NCBI GenBank assembly: GCA_022453515.1
Contig: JAJNNY010000006.1
Location: 620,001 to 684,000, forward strand
Length of the DNA stretch: 64,000 nt
Direction of reading: 5' to 3'
Origin: Astrocystis sublimbata
Lineage: Eukaryota; Ascomycota; Sordariomycetes; Xylariales; Xylariaceae
This document shows positions 20,992 to 33,840 of this stretch, piece by piece. Positions within the stretch are counted from its first letter, which is position 1. The number at the start of each line of letters is the position of its first letter. Position numbers and translations under genes: made by a program. The notes under the pieces are model-generated. The model did no database searches and was not told the DNA's origin. It saw nothing but the letters and a program-made list of their open reading frames with translations.

Positions 20992-22615
20992 ATGGCCACC
21001 GGAAAAAGAGTCGCTATCGTTGGAGCTGGTCCTGCAGGTGCCCTTGCAACGGACGCTCTAGTCAAAGAGGGCGCATTTGACACCATCCGTGTGTTTGAAC
21101 GACAGAACAAGATTGGTGGTACATGGTGAGCACTGAGCAGGCCTGAGATTCCTAGACATTAAAATGTCTGACCGAGTAATACCAGGCTCTATAACGATGA
21201 GCATGCTCATCGTATTCCTTCCCTAAGAGCTCTCATTGAGCACCGCGCGGATGCACCCGTCAGCATACCGTCATCTCTCCCATGCCAAACCGCCAAGGAA
21301 GATGTTGTCAGCTCTCCGGAGTTTCGATATGCGGATTCGGGATGTCACAAACATTTGCACAGCAATGTGCCACCAGTAATCCAGGCGTCTACACAGGAAC
21401 CCATTCCGCAGGTGGTTTCAGAGCACATGAAGGCGCAGCATGGCAAAGATGCTCCATTCAGGCATCGCGAGGTGATGCGGGATTGGGTAGAGAGCATATT
21501 CATCAACGGGAATAATATGAACTTAGTGGAACTGAATACCACACTCGAAAAGGCAGAGAAGGTCGACAGTGAGTGGATTTTAACACTACGCAGATCTACC
21601 CCTGGAGATGAGAACGATTACTGGTGGCAAGAGAAATTCGACTACCTTGTTGTGGCGACCGGGCACTTTTATCTACCATACATGCCGGCTATACCTGGTA
21701 TTCTCGACTACGATGAGAAGTTTCCCGGAAGAATCATGCATGCTAAACATTACCCCGAAATATCACACTTCGAGGGAAAGGTGAGGAATCCTATAACCCC
21801 TGAATTGAATCAGAGTATCTGACTCTATGATAGCGCGTGGTCGTGGTAGGGGGCTCGGTGTCAGCATTTGATGCATTACACGACATTAGAGGGGTTACGA
21901 GAGGTCCCGTGATATCATCTTTGCGAAAACCAAATCCAATTTACGGATGGACGCCTTTTAAACATCCGAGCATAGATATTCGATCGGAGATATCATCATT
22001 TGACTCGGAAACGGGACGTATCAATTTCGCAGATGGATCAACAGCCGACGATGTCGATTTGGTGCTCTTCGGAACTGGCTATGAGTTCAGCTTTCCCGCG
22101 ATACCGGACGTCAAGGTGAAAAACGGTCGAATCCCAGGCCTTTATGAGCACGTCTTTAGCATCGAAGATCCGAGCTTGGTGCTCATAGGTATGGTAAGCA
22201 CACACGTGAAGCGGAATTCACATCCCGGTTGATCTCATATTATTCTAGAGGCTAATTCTAGATACTGTAGGTGTATGCTGGCTTCGGTATCCGCGTCTTC
22301 GAGTGGCAAGCAGTTGCAGTGGCGCGCGTATTAGCCGGACGTGCGAAGCTACCTTCCAGAGAAGAGATGAGAAAATGGGAAGCAGATAGAGTAGCCAAGA
22401 TTGGTGACAATGTTTCGTTTCTGGGACTGATTCCAGACTTTGAGGTACACTATGAGGCTTTGAGAGATATCGCAGGTGATCCTCAACCGGGAACCGAAGG
22501 GAGAGTCTTGCCGAAGTACGATCCAGCGTGGGGTGAGGCCTTTTGGGGAATGATCAAGTATAGGCAAGGGTGGTGGGAATCGGAAGCAGATAAAGCGACG
22601 AAAAGTGTTGTCTAG
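20992..22615 (+). CDS. Flavin-containing monooxygenase (FMO/N-hydroxylating type), 4 exons
   Basis: Exons are 20992-21125, 21186-21780, 21834-22193 and 22271-22615; phases join to give 477 residues. FAD-binding GAGPAG is at about 11-16 and the GGTW element ends exon 1. The FMO fingerprint FxGxxxHxxxY is FPGRIMHAKHY (about 224-234). The NADPH-binding stretch VVVVGGSVSAFD (from about 245) has Ser in place of one Gly, as in many fungal FMOs. The motifs VVATGHF and VLFGTGYEF are also present. The family oxidises nucleophilic N, S or C atoms with NADPH and O2. Bacterial FMOs oxidise indole, and prenyl-indole pathways can include one. Next to a tryptophanase fusion, oxidation of indole or prenyl-indole is the obvious hypothesis, but it is not shown by the sequence. 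Confidence 0.93.
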
Positions 22616-24421
22616 TACCGCATTGTTGAGTGCACTTAGGACTTTAAGAGCAAAATCGAAAGGCCGAAGGTATCAGCTCCTAGGTTCACCTGAATAGGCC
22701 CCCTTCTATCACAGCATCTCATACCAGACAAATAAAGGGGGAAGTCCTCACGGAGCATAACCATTTTACAGAGAAAAGCTTATCACAGTAAATGAGGTAT
22801 TTTTCCTTGGGCGAGGATCCCAGTTCATGCTTAACACAACACTGCCTAATACCTCACTTATTGAACGAACAGCCAACAGAAGCACAGCCACTACTCAGTG
22901 ACTTATAATCTATTCCCCTTCAAAGCTTGAACTGAAACTGTTCAAAAGTGCTTTCGTGTTGCCAAACATCAAAAGTACAAGAACATGAAAATCTTGTCTT
23001 CCTTGCCTTTCCCTTGCGCTTCTAGCCTTTATGCCTCGACATCCCTCTATTACTTATGTGAAGAGAGCCAAACCGCCATTGATAGATCACGCATTGCCCG
23101 CGATGTGTCTGTCATGAGACAGATGTGTGACACCGTAAGGGCTTCATAGCTCAAGCTCATTGTCCAGGCTCTTACATCGCGCAGATATACAATGATGCCA
23201 TTATGAACATCCAGGACTGAGCTGAGCTGCACAGGAGGCTCGAGCAGTGCACCCCTTTTATAAACAGTCAGAGACCCTGTGCATCACACACAATGGGAGG
23301 GCTGATCCTAAACCCACGGATGCACCAGGGGCACTTGAGAATAAACGCCAGTAGTAATGAGCAGATTTAGATGCAGGGGTCAAACAAATGGACAAGGAGC
23401 CCGTAGCGCTGTCAAGTCGTCACTAAAATGGAAAGCATTGCGGTCTGAGACTGTCCATTTCAAGTATGCTGTAAATCAAGGTGACCTGGCCTCCGATTTA
23501 AGAAGCTGATCTGGGCAGGGTAGATTCATAGGCTCTCTGCATTGACGAAGGCTCCAGGGGAAGACCCCTGAGACCTCCCGATCCGATTCTACGCCCTTTC
23601 AAAGGCCCCCTCTAGTTTTTTCGGGGCTTTAGGCAATGTAGGTCAATGTCTCGTTAATATATCCCATCTGACATCAGAGATAACTGTAAGAGAAACCAGT
23701 CACTTTTATGAAATGCTCAAGGACTGGGTGATTTGCTCCTAGAGCAACTATGAGTAGATCAACTGGAATGCGGACAGCTGGTGATAAGACCACGGGCAAG
23801 GGAGAAGTGATAGAAATGTTGAAATGGGAGTGAACTTGCTGCGGACAGGGCCCAGACAACATATCATCATAGGTTGGTAATGGCAATTGGTTTATGCTGA
23901 CATGAACCGAAGTTAAAGAATCCTCAGACTATATTCGAGTCTATTATTGGGGCCCCCTTTGATTGGCTGCTCCGATCGTAGCGGAGGCACTCGTCCGCGC
24001 CTAAATTGGGAATGGAATAGTCCAAGCCCTATTGTGCGTGTTTCCAGACCCCCAGGGTCTTACTTAGAATAAAGAGAGGATGGCCGTCCCCCATCAACTC
24101 AATTCATGATGGCTGTTAAAACGAACCTCACGAGGGGGCATCGTCAGTGGCTTAGGGGTGCATTATCAGTGGCTTCGACTCCAATTGAGTCTCAGTATTA
24201 TGATGCAAACCCGCCGATTTCGCTTTGAGCCCCGCTCATTATCAGGAAACAGCATTCTTACGGTATCCTACCGGGTGCCCACCTTCCAGTTCCTACCGAC
24301 CTTACCTCTTGACTGCCTAGGACAACAGACAACTCTCGATTGCTCTTTAGAGCCTGCATGTAGCAACAATCTTCGATGATTTGCTCACTCTCTTCCTGCA
24401 GCGCTTTCAAACTAGCAATCA
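22616..24421. other. Intergenic, no supported gene
   Basis: About 1.8 kb between the monooxygenase and the MFS exporter. Only short open frames are present, with no domains. It includes the exporter promoter. Confidence 0.45.
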
Positions 24422-26519
24422 ATGGCTCCAACATCACTTGAGGACGGGGCGACGCCCCCTTTCCCTCTAAAACAGCTCATCATACTCGGTATGCCTCTCT
24501 GACTGGACTAACTCTACCTTGATCAAGAACTGACATTTCTTCTCAAAATTAGCGATATGTCGCTTCTCGGAGCCCATCGCCTTCAATTCCATCCTGGCGT
24601 ATACCTACGTCATGGTTAAGGATCTGAAAGGTGGAGAGTCTCCTGATACCGCCTTCTATGCCGGATTGTTGGTTTCCGCATACGCCGTCGCGGAAGCTTC
24701 GACAGCCATGGGGTGGGGTGCGCTCTCAGACCGCATCGGTCGGAAGCCAGGTTCGTGATGCAACTCCCAGAGTTATTTTTACCCCTTCTGGCAAGTCTGG
24801 GAGCATAAATTGCCCTAACAGGTATCTATGCTCCCGAGACACCTGCAAAACACTGTTTCATGAGCAATTCTTTTACTGTAAAAGGCCATTATTGACTCCA
24901 GCTATTGCAGTGGTGCTCGTCGGGCTTGGTGGCGTTGCCATATCTAGCCTGATATTTGGTCTTGCTAAAAGCTACTGGGTTGCACTGCTTGCGCGCTTCG
25001 TCGGCGGCGCTTTGAATGGTAATGTTGCTGTATGTCGGCGACCGATATCAATATTGGCTTCATCTGCGAGTCTGCTGCCATGCCGCTTCAATAGCACAAC
25101 CATATTCGCCCGCGGATGACAGCAGTTCCTCTGAAATCGCGAGCTAATACCAAAATGCAGGTGATGCAAACCATGGTAGCCGAGATGGTCAAGGTGCCGG
25201 AACATGAACGTACGTTTCCCTATTCGATTATGTGTTTTCCATTCTTCAGACTGATTCGCTTCGCTGGGACAGCCGCAGCGTATGCTTCGCAGCCATTTGT
25301 TTGGACATTGGGTGGGATTATTGGTTCGGCGGCTGGTGGCTTTCTTGCACAGCCCGCGACTTTTTATCCTTCGTTATTTCCAGCCGACGGCATCTTTGGC
25401 CGCTACCCCTACTTGCTGCCAAATCTGCTCTCAGTTGTTGTAATCCTACTGGCAATGATACAAGGTATACTCTTCTTGGAGGAGACGAACCCGCAGGCAA
25501 AGCAGTTCTTTCGTACCTCCAAGGAGACCGCAGATGCGAATGCAGCTGTTGGAGAAGAAGAAGAAGACGGTGATAATAGTCGTGCGGACGAGAGAACTCC
25601 TCTGGCACGTAGTCAACAAGCTCTGCACCCTCGGGTCCGAGCTGTTAGTGAGCGGCCTGCGATCCTCGAGGAGGGTCTCCCTGTGGCCGTGGAACAAAGC
25701 TTCGATCTCCGCCGAACATCGTTCGGCACGGTCCATTCAATTCAATTCACACCTGAAGCTCGACCTAATGTCGATTCCTCGCACATCGAATCCGATAAGT
25801 ACACGGGTCCGACGTTCAACTTCACCATCATCATGCTTACTCTCGCACTCATCCTCGTATCATACCACCAAATGGCTTTTTCAACACTGCTGCCGATCCA
25901 TCTGCTCGACCATCCAGCAGCACCCCGCGGGCAGCTAGATTTGACTGGCGGGCTGGGCTACACAGTCCACGACGTCGGAATCTACCTAGCTGTTAACGGT
26001 GTTCTAGGACTACTCATCCAGGGGATCATTTTCCCTATTTTTGTCAATAGGATCGGAGTGTGGTACTCTTTCGTTTCGAACGTGGTGCTCTACCCGGCCT
26101 GCTACGTGATCATGCCGTTCATCGGGGCTCTGCCCGCATCCTTGCAGTCCCCAGGTATCTACTTGGCCATGGTACTGCAAAGCTTTTTCGGGATCATAGT
26201 GATTCCCACGGCCCTTATACTCATAAAGAATGCGACCCCAAGCTCCACGGTTTTAGGCCGTGTAAATGGTGCTGCCATGTCGGGATGCTGTCTCGCCAGG
26301 ACAGTCTCATCACCATTAGTTGGCATCATATACGCGGCCGGAGGATCTGCTGCTGCCTGGTTCAGCTTAGCTGGTGTGGCTGCTTTGGCGATATTACAAC
26401 TTTTCTGGGTACCAAGGGAGCACGTTCACAATGTGGTCATGGACACTGCATTACTTGGAAGAACAATAAGTAACTCGGATGGTAGGAACGGGGATGTTGA
26501 AGATGACGTTGTAGAGTAA
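24422..26519 (+). CDS. MFS exporter (DHA1, ZIF/YCR023C-like), 5 exons
   Basis: Exons are 24422-24488, 24553-24750, 24911-25029, 25161-25209 and 25273-26519, giving about 559 residues. The last acceptor could instead be at 25278, removing two residues; both keep the frame. The first helix begins ICRFSEPIAFNSI, the MFS signature loop is GALSDRIGRKP (between helices 2 and 3), and a second-half repeat follows a long polar central loop with an EEEED run. The PFVWTLGGIIGSAAGG and PYLLPNLLSVVV helices match the fungal group related to plant zinc-induced facilitators and yeast YCR023C. These are proton-driven exporters of small molecules at plasma or vacuolar membranes. It closes the cluster and is the likely exporter of its product (inference). 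It is convergent with ESF1, with about 96 bp between stops. Confidence 0.9.
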
Positions 26520-26615
26520 ATTCGCAATGGACGTGGAGTTACAACGGAAGAACGAGGCACTCTCATAGCTGGAAGGTATCGGTTCGGATATAGTGAGCAA
26601 TTACCCAAATGTTAT

Positions 26616-28718
26616 CTATTGTCTATTCGCCTTGGCTTTCCGCCGTATAGACTCAACGAGGCTACCAAGATCGTCTTCGGTGGCCTTTATCTTCTGTTTC
26701 TTGGGCTTGCCGCTCATCTCAGGTGGCGCATCAAAATCGCCCGACTTGTTCTTGCGCTTCTTGCGACCTTCCTCTAGCAGTTTTTTCATACCAGGAGTCG
26801 ACTTGAACTTGGAATTCGAGGGGTCGATAGCAAACTCGTGGCTCTCAAATACGGCCTTGAAACGGTCGTCGCTGACATCCATATCGAAGCCCTCCTGCAG
26901 CCCACCATGGTCCTCGCTTTGATCTTTGCCCTTCTTCTTACCCTTCTTGGATTTTCTCTTCTCAGCTTTTGTGATCTCCGCCATATCAAAATGATCGATA
27001 TGCTGAGCTTGATCCTTAGGGCCGCCCGCCATGATTTTCTCTAGTTGTGCATTTTGGGCAGCGTTTTCCGCCGCTGCGGCTTCCTTTTCCTCGCGTCTTC
27101 TCCGCCTCTCTTCCTTTCTTTCGGATGACTTGGACGGTTTGGGAGGTTCGTCGGTCATGAAGAAGGGATCGTCGAATCCGAGATCTTCCTCTGCCTCGTC
27201 GGGCTCTTCTGCAGCTTTTCCTTTCTCTTCCTCCCCAGTTCGTTTCAACACCGACTGCTCCTTCTTGCGAGCCTTCCGCTCACGCTCCTTGCGAATATAT
27301 TTCTCAACTGTCGTCTCTTCTGCCTGAGGCTCGTTCTTCTTCTCCTCGCCCATCAAGGCTGGAGTAAATGTGACTTGCATATCTCCCACGGGCCCGATAC
27401 TTCTTGAAGATTTAGCCATTGGTACCGCGCTCAGACCGAGGGCCTCCCGCAATTTCCTTGCCTTCAGTTCTTTAGAGCTCAGTACAGGTTCGCCTTTTGC
27501 AATAGACTCTTCAGCTACCGCATCCACGACCTCAACGTCGCCATCATCCTCTCCCTCGCTGTCACTCGCAAGGTATGCGCGGAAGTCATTCTCCTCTATA
27601 TCAGCCCTGCTGCCGCTGAAGGCCTTCTTCATATCTGCCTTCCGCGCTGCATCATCCGGGGCAATGTCCCAGGTCAACTTGACGCGTGAATGCTGCAAGG
27701 CATCTGTGACGAACTCGGTGGGTTGGTAATTGGGGACAATGGAGTCGCATGATTCCCTCGGCTCGTCATCGAATGTCACATCGTCAGGGACGAAGCGGAG
27801 GTCGACGAAGTTGGATGATGCGAGATATTCCGTACCATCACACGCAGTGTATAATTTCTCGGCGGTCGACACGTCCGAGCAATTGACGACCGCGTAGTAA
27901 TACCGTAATCTGTCGAGCTGATAGGATCGTAGGGCATCGCTGTCAAAGTCCTGATCGTCCCCTTCTTGCAACATGTCTTGCTTGATCTGCTCGTCTTCAT
28001 CGTCGCTGTTATCGTTGCTGTCTTCCGAGTCGCTAAACAATGCGCCGTCTGTTTTCGCCGCTTTTTTGAAAATCTCCTTGGGAGGGCCTTCAACTTCTTC
28101 ACGCTTCATACGCTCCTTGCCGAATTCTGACGGATAAATGGAGACTTTCTCGACGCGGCCGCCTGGCGGCGCGAAGGAGGAGAAGAGCACCATTAAATCG
28201 ACTGCCTTTATGTTGTCCCAGTCGAGGTTTACCACAGCAATCCTTTTGGTGATATCGCCAGTCTCAACATCGGCCTCCTCGTCGCGTAGCTGCTGCATAT
28301 TGGCTGGCTTTGACACAGCAGCCCCCCTTTCATCGTCGTCGGACTCGCTTTCGGAGGATGAGAAGCCACCGCCTCGGGCTGGGTCGTAGTTCTGGTCGGC
28401 TTTCTCGAGTTCTCGTCGAACGAGGTCGTCGTCATCGGCTGGGGCATGGTCCTCGTCGGGCTCGTAGATGTCTCGCAAAGCCTTCTTTTTGTTGTCGGAT
28501 TTCAGTTTGCGGCCATATCGGTCCAATTTGGCGCTGGCGGTGAAGTCCTCATCCTCGAATACTCGCTGGAATCGCTTGTCGATCTTGGTCTTGACTCGGC
28601 CCTTGGACGGCAGACGGTACCGGGGGTTGGTCTCGAAACTGGCAAAACGGGAGTCCTTCTTGGCTGCAGACGAAGGATCCCCCTTTTTCCTCTGGCCTTT
28701 CGGCACCTTTGTCGACAT
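26616..28718 (-). CDS. ESF1: ESF1 pre-rRNA processing factor
   Basis: An intronless gene of 700 residues encoding the nucleolar protein required for early 18S rRNA processing in the small-subunit processome (known from yeast). The N-terminus has the conserved RFASFETNPRYRLP and KTKIDKRFQRVF segments, DRYGRK, then an acidic SSSESESDDDE run. The RRM-like core begins ITKRIAVVNLDWDNI (about residue 155) and continues through VEKVSIYPSEFG and LRFVPDDVTFDDEP. Acidic and KERERKARKKE charged regions follow. The C-terminal NUC153 motif is DDRFKAVFESHEFAIDPSNS with KFKSTPGMKKLLEEGR. This is a conserved housekeeping gene and marks the right boundary of the biosynthetic cluster. Confidence 0.96.
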   Translation of the reverse strand: MSTKVPKGQRKKGDPSSAAKKDSRFASFETNPRYRLPSKGRVKTKIDKRFQRVFEDEDFTASAKLDRYGRKLKSDNKKKALRDIYEPDEDHAPADDDDLVRRELEKADQNYDPARGGGFSSSESESDDDERGAAVSKPANMQQLRDEEADVETGDITKRIAVVNLDWDNIKAVDLMVLFSSFAPPGGRVEKVSIYPSEFGKERMKREEVEGPPKEIFKKAAKTDGALFSDSEDSNDNSDDEDEQIKQDMLQEGDDQDFDSDALRSYQLDRLRYYYAVVNCSDVSTAEKLYTACDGTEYLASSNFVDLRFVPDDVTFDDEPRESCDSIVPNYQPTEFVTDALQHSRVKLTWDIAPDDAARKADMKKAFSGSRADIEENDFRAYLASDSEGEDDGDVEVVDAVAEESIAKGEPVLSSKELKARKLREALGLSAVPMAKSSRSIGPVGDMQVTFTPALMGEEKKNEPQAEETTVEKYIRKERERKARKKEQSVLKRTGEEEKGKAAEEPDEAEEDLGFDDPFFMTDEPPKPSKSSERKEERRRRREEKEAAAAENAAQNAQLEKIMAGGPKDQAQHIDHFDMAEITKAEKRKSKKGKKKGKDQSEDHGGLQEGFDMDVSDDRFKAVFESHEFAIDPSNSKFKSTPGMKKLLEEGRKKRKNKSGDFDAPPEMSGKPKKQKIKATEDDLGSLVESIRRKAKANRQ

Positions 28719-29753
28719 TTCTAATGGAGATTTGGCTTTCGATGTATCAGAGGCCTATGGGCAGTTTGACGAGGATGCAGCTGCAATTGCGATTGATGAT
28801 GGGTCCACTGAATAAAAGTTTAAGTGGAGCGCCCGTTTTCTGCCATGCACCAAGCCCGGTTCAGCGATCCCACCTTGACCGCCTTTCACAATTAGATCGA
28901 GAAACCTTGACGGGAGGCGGCGGGGAGCTTGCCTAGGGACGCCCCTTCGTACCAACCGCCCATTATAATTAGGTCGGTTCTAGGGCTGATGCCCGTCACA
29001 TTACTGGCCATCATTCATTACCCGTACATGACATGCCCCAGTCCCGCCAGTTTGCCTGCATCCACAGCCCACCCAGGTTGTACTAAAGCTCAACTTTACC
29101 AACACGAACACCTCGCATTTCTCATATATCATGCCCTCATGCAGTGAAAGAAACCCGTGAATTGAGTCATTTGGAAAAGGTACGAGAGAGAAAGAGAGAG
29201 AAAAAGAGAATAAAAGCTGTAGACTTGAGGGATGTGTTATGTTTTCTTGACAATAATTAGGTACCCAAACAAGTATCTACCAAGGTAATTATGCGGTTGC
29301 AAGACTGCCCACCATAGAGGGACCAGGACCGCCCCCTGATGTCATGAGGAGGTAGTTGAAGACATTGACTTGATGTACCGGTACCTGTGCTGAGATCGCC
29401 AAGCTGCGATGGTCACACACGCAACAGAACCATAGGGCTGGGTATGGGTACTTCCTGCGTAGTACGTAGTACAGTTTCAGCGAACAACGGGAATAGCCTA
29501 TGAAGACAAAAAAGAGTGGTGTGAATAGCGCGGGTGACGCTAGCATTATGCTCCTGTCAGACGCAAACCGCTCCCTTTCTTGCCGAGTGCTGTTGATTAT
29601 AACCTCCTCAGTGCCACCCATTTCTCCACGTCAGTTTTTGGAAATCTGCAAACTTATTCACCGGCCTTGAAATCTAAGCACCATCCATTATTGGCATTGC
29701 AATTTGTGTAGTATCGACGAAACAACGGTCTCCGAGGGGCAGCAGTGGTCAAT
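28719..29753. other. Intergenic between divergent ESF1 and phospholipase D genes
   Basis: Shared promoter region. It contains a purine-rich GAGAGAAAGAGAGAGAAAAAG tract near 29184-29210 (described in part). No coding sequence is supported. Confidence 0.5.
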
Positions 29754-32700
29754 ATGGACCGACTCCTGCGCAAGGCGGAGCATGTCGTCAAGGACCACAT
29801 TCTCAAAGACTTCCTGGGCGACAACGACGACGACAAGGAATCCCATGAACAGCAGCAGCAAGTTCAGAGCAACCAAGAACACCGCCCGGCCCAGAATCAG
29901 AGCAACGTCCAATCTGTGAACACCTCGCATCGATTTCAATCTTTTGCACCTCAATCCTTTGGTAATGCAAAATGGTGTAGGTGGCCCCCCAAATAGTGGT
30001 TCCTCCAGCTAGCTACCTAGGTAGTTATGGGCAAGTGAAGAGTGGTGGCGAAGTCGAAGCCGCATCCCCAAAATATCTCGCTTTGTAACACCGAAGGACA
30101 TACATGTCAAGGTCGAATGGGCTGATAGACTGACCACGACTGGCTTAGATGTGGATGGCGCTTCCTATTTCTGGGCGGTTTCCATGGCCCTCGAAGGTGA
30201 GTCGATATGGCCAGTTGGCACTTCAAGTTCGAACAGGTAAGCTTACAAGGCACACAGAGGCGCGTGAGAGTATCTATATTCTTGATTGGTGGCTGAGCCC
30301 CGAGCTGTATCTGCGACGTCCCCCCTCCCGAAATGAAAAGTACCGCCTTGACAATATGCTGCGTGCCGCCGCCGAGAGGGGCGTCGACATCAACATCATA
30401 GTCTATAAAGAGGTTACTCAGGCTCTTACTTGTAAGTATGCGCCTTGTAGAATCTTATGCCCACGCTAACATGGTCTCATAGTGGACTCGGCGGTATGAG
30501 ATGAGTGGTTCCGCGCTGCCCGAGACTCGAGACTTACTTTATCACCAGCACACCAAACATGCCTTGGAGGCATTGCACCCGAACATCAAAGTGTTCCGGC
30601 ACCCCGATCACTCGCCTACGAGCCGAGCTCGACTCGAGCAAGCCTTTGCCGGGCTGTCTTTAGACAATCTCAAGATGAATGCTTTTGGACTATCCAAAAT
30701 GCCAAAAGATTCACTTAAAGAACTCTATGGCTCATTTGGCGATACGGTGTTGTATTGGGCGCACCACGAGAAACTTTGCCTCGTCGATCGCCATCTCGTA
30801 TTCATGGGGGGTCTAGACATGTGTATGTTCATTGTTACTTATTTCCACCCTTGCTCCTTCTGTGATCATAAGCTGACCCTATGAAAGGTTTTGGAAGATA
30901 CGACACAAACAGTGAGTGTTTTAACTCATCAATTTATGCTTTGAGGGCATGGGGGAGCACGTTGGAGACCGCGTGGCACTTACTTCCCAGCTTTATTGCC
31001 GAGTTCACTAGGGCTAATAATGCACATATAGGTCACCCCATCGCAGATGCTCACCCGGGAAATCTGGATGATATCGTCTTTCCAGGTCAAGATTTTAACA
31101 ATGCTCGAGCCTTTGACTTTGAGGGCGTGAACAATTGGGACCATAATCAGCGTACGTGACTTGACGCCCCAATGCCGCAAACCTTCTAATGTTGGGTCGT
31201 CATAGTGGATAGAGCTAAGAACTCTAGAATGGGGTGGTCTGACATTGCGATATCACTCAATGGGCCGATCGTGAACAGTCTCATCGATCACTTCACTGAT
31301 CGCTGGTCAGATCAATCCAACCCCGAGATACTTGGTGTCACCACTGACTTGCCACAGGAACTTCATATTCGACCAGAAGTACAATGAAAAGGACCCGGGC
31401 AAGTACAAAAGATTGGGACAGCCGGAAGGAAATAACGGCCCGCACTCTTTTGCCAATTTTGAGGGATTTGAAGATCGTCTCAATCGGGGGGTCAGGCATC
31501 TCATGAGCGAAGACAGCGAACGCCGTGAAGAGCGTCACGGCGGGGGCCGAGAGCACCAAAGGGGCTCTAGAGGAGCAAGCATTCAACTCTGCCGCAGGTG
31601 AGTATCAACATATCCTTGGTGCAGCAAGAGAACTCACGGGCTGACTTGTGAGATTGAAGCGCCTGTGACTGGTCCGCTGGTCACCCGACGGAGCATTCAA
31701 TCGCCAATGCTTATGTACATGCCATCGAAAATGCGCAGCATTTCGTGTACATTGAGAACCAAGTATATACCACAACCCCGTTCCTGTTTAGCAAGTTATA
31801 ACTAAGGTGCAAAGTTCTTCATCACCGCGACTGGGGACAAGCAATACCCTATCGAAAACAAGATCGGTGCCAGCATCGTGTCACGAATTGTCCGTGCTCA
31901 CGCGAACCGCGAGGACTTCCGCGTAATAGTCCTCATGCCCGCCGTCCCAGCATTTGCCGGCGACTTAAAATCCGACGGTGCTCTTGGAACCCGCGCCATC
32001 ATGGAATACCAGTACCACTCAATAAACAGAGGCGGTCACAGCATCATTGAATGTTTGAGGCAAAATGGCATCAATGACTGGCAGCGTTATATCGGCTTCT
32101 ATAACTTGCGTAATTACGATCGCATCAATATTTCATCGACGATGCGAGAGGCAGAAAACCAAAGCGGTGTCCGCTATGACGATGCGCGTCGCCAACATGA
32201 TGATCTTGTAGGCCGTGGAGATGATGGACGACGTCGTGACCAATACGACCGGTATCAGGCCGCGGCGTCAAAGGTTTCGGATAAGACCTGGGACACCGTA
32301 AGCTCGTGTTATATGGACGGCGGGCCAGATATCCGCAACATCCCATGGCATGGCGACGAAGAATCCGAGATCAACGCTTTCGTCTCAGAAGAACTATACA
32401 TTCACTCTAAGGTGCTGATCGCCGATGATCGGCTTGTTATCTGCGGCTCGGCAAACTTGAACGATCGCTCGCAACTTGGCACCCACGACTCGGAAATTGC
32501 AGTCGTCATCGAAGACCAAGACCTCGTCGACAGCACAATGAACGGGCGTCCATTCCAAGCTTCTCGCTTCGCCACGTCCCTCCGCCGCCAGCTCTGGCGC
32601 AAGCATCTAGGCTGGATCCCCGACCAGCGCTGGGACCAGCCCACAAACAACTGGACGCCCGTCACCCACGATCCGCAAGAATACGACTGGAGCTCGCGCG

Positions 32701-33086
32701 CCGACCGCGCGGTCGAGGACCCGCTGTCGGAGGACTTCTGGCGGTCGTGGACCGCCACGGCGCGCACCAACACCGAGGTCTTCAGCAAGGTGTTTCACAA
32801 TGTGCCGAACGACCGGGTACGCACTTGGGACGACTACGACAAATTCTTCAGCCGGTACTTCATCATTCCCGGTGTGGAGTACAAGGATAGGGAGAAGGAG
32901 GGCCGCGTCGCTTACGGCCACGTCGTGCGCGATGAGTTCCGCGGCGGCGCCGGCGAGGTCAAAGAGTGGCTCTCACGGGTGCGCGGCACGCTCGTTGAGA
33001 TGCCGCTGGATTTCCTCATCGATGTCAAGGATCTAGCGAAGGAGGGGCTGAGCTTGAATGCTTTTACGGATGAGATCTATACTTGA
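29754..33086 (+). CDS. Phospholipase D (two HKD motifs), 11 exons
   Basis: Exons: 29754-29976, 30149-30196, 30258-30431, 30483-30493, 30549-30822, 30888-30911, 31032-31151, 31206-31305, 31358-31597, 31660-31762 and 31815-33086. All phases join, giving 862 residues. Exon 4 is only 11 nt and exon 6 only 24 nt. Motif 1 is HHEKLCLVD (H225, K227, D232) and motif 2 HSKVLIAD (H636, K638, D643), the pair that forms the PLD active site hydrolysing phosphatidylcholine to phosphatidic acid. Junctions restore conserved segments such as [35 protein letters not shown] and IENQFFITAT. There is no obvious PX or PH domain, unlike yeast Spo14, so this is the shorter fungal PLD type. The N-terminus has an acidic and Gln-rich stretch. 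Confidence 0.95.
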
Positions 33087-33840
33087 TTTTGGATCGTGGG
33101 ACCTTGATACGAGGGTCGGAGCTGGATAAATCTCATATACGTCTTGATCGTTGAAAAAGTTTTGTTCTGGCCGTTGGGTTAGGAAACTTCAGTTCTGGCT
33201 TCACAAGCTTTAAACCTCGTCTCTCTGTATAGCTCGTCACCTGATCTAGAAACATTGGAACCCACAGATGGAAATGTTGCTCACCCTACGTGAAGAAGAG
33301 GCTCTCGGGCCATTGTTGACTTTGCGAGTTCAACAGATGCATATATGTCATTACGATAATCCCACCTAAAAAAATAGTTGCCGCTGCAGATATACTATGT
33401 TCATGTACACAAGCGTGGGCTGGATCGATCTTTCACAAAAAGTTCGCCAAGCCTTTCTTTACCTAGTAACTTTCATCCATCGCAGGTCTATCCGACTTCT
33501 CAAGTCAGAATGACTTTGATATCATTCTTACCAACAACACCTCTTGGCAATGTGCAGATTCAGCGCCGCTACAAACCCTATCATAACCAACACCCCAAGA
33601 TAATCCATCCGAAAACAAGACCGCCGTGTACCAAATTCTAGGGAGGGGGTGTTGTGAGACATAAAAGGACGTGACATGACTAAACAAGGGTAATATACAG
33701 AACTCCTGCTGCCGTGAGCTACCGCCCCAGGAGTAGCCAATTAGTATTTGCGGCGTCATCGTGACTTCTTCTGTGCTTTTGTTTTTGTTTTTTTTGTGTT
33801 ACTTTGTTTCCGCATCCATGCAAGGGAGCGGTAGATATCC
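33087..33840. other. Intergenic between convergent genes
   Basis: The 3' regions of phospholipase D and the PDI-like gene. A poly-T stretch lies near 33779-33798. No coding sequence is supported. Confidence 0.5.
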
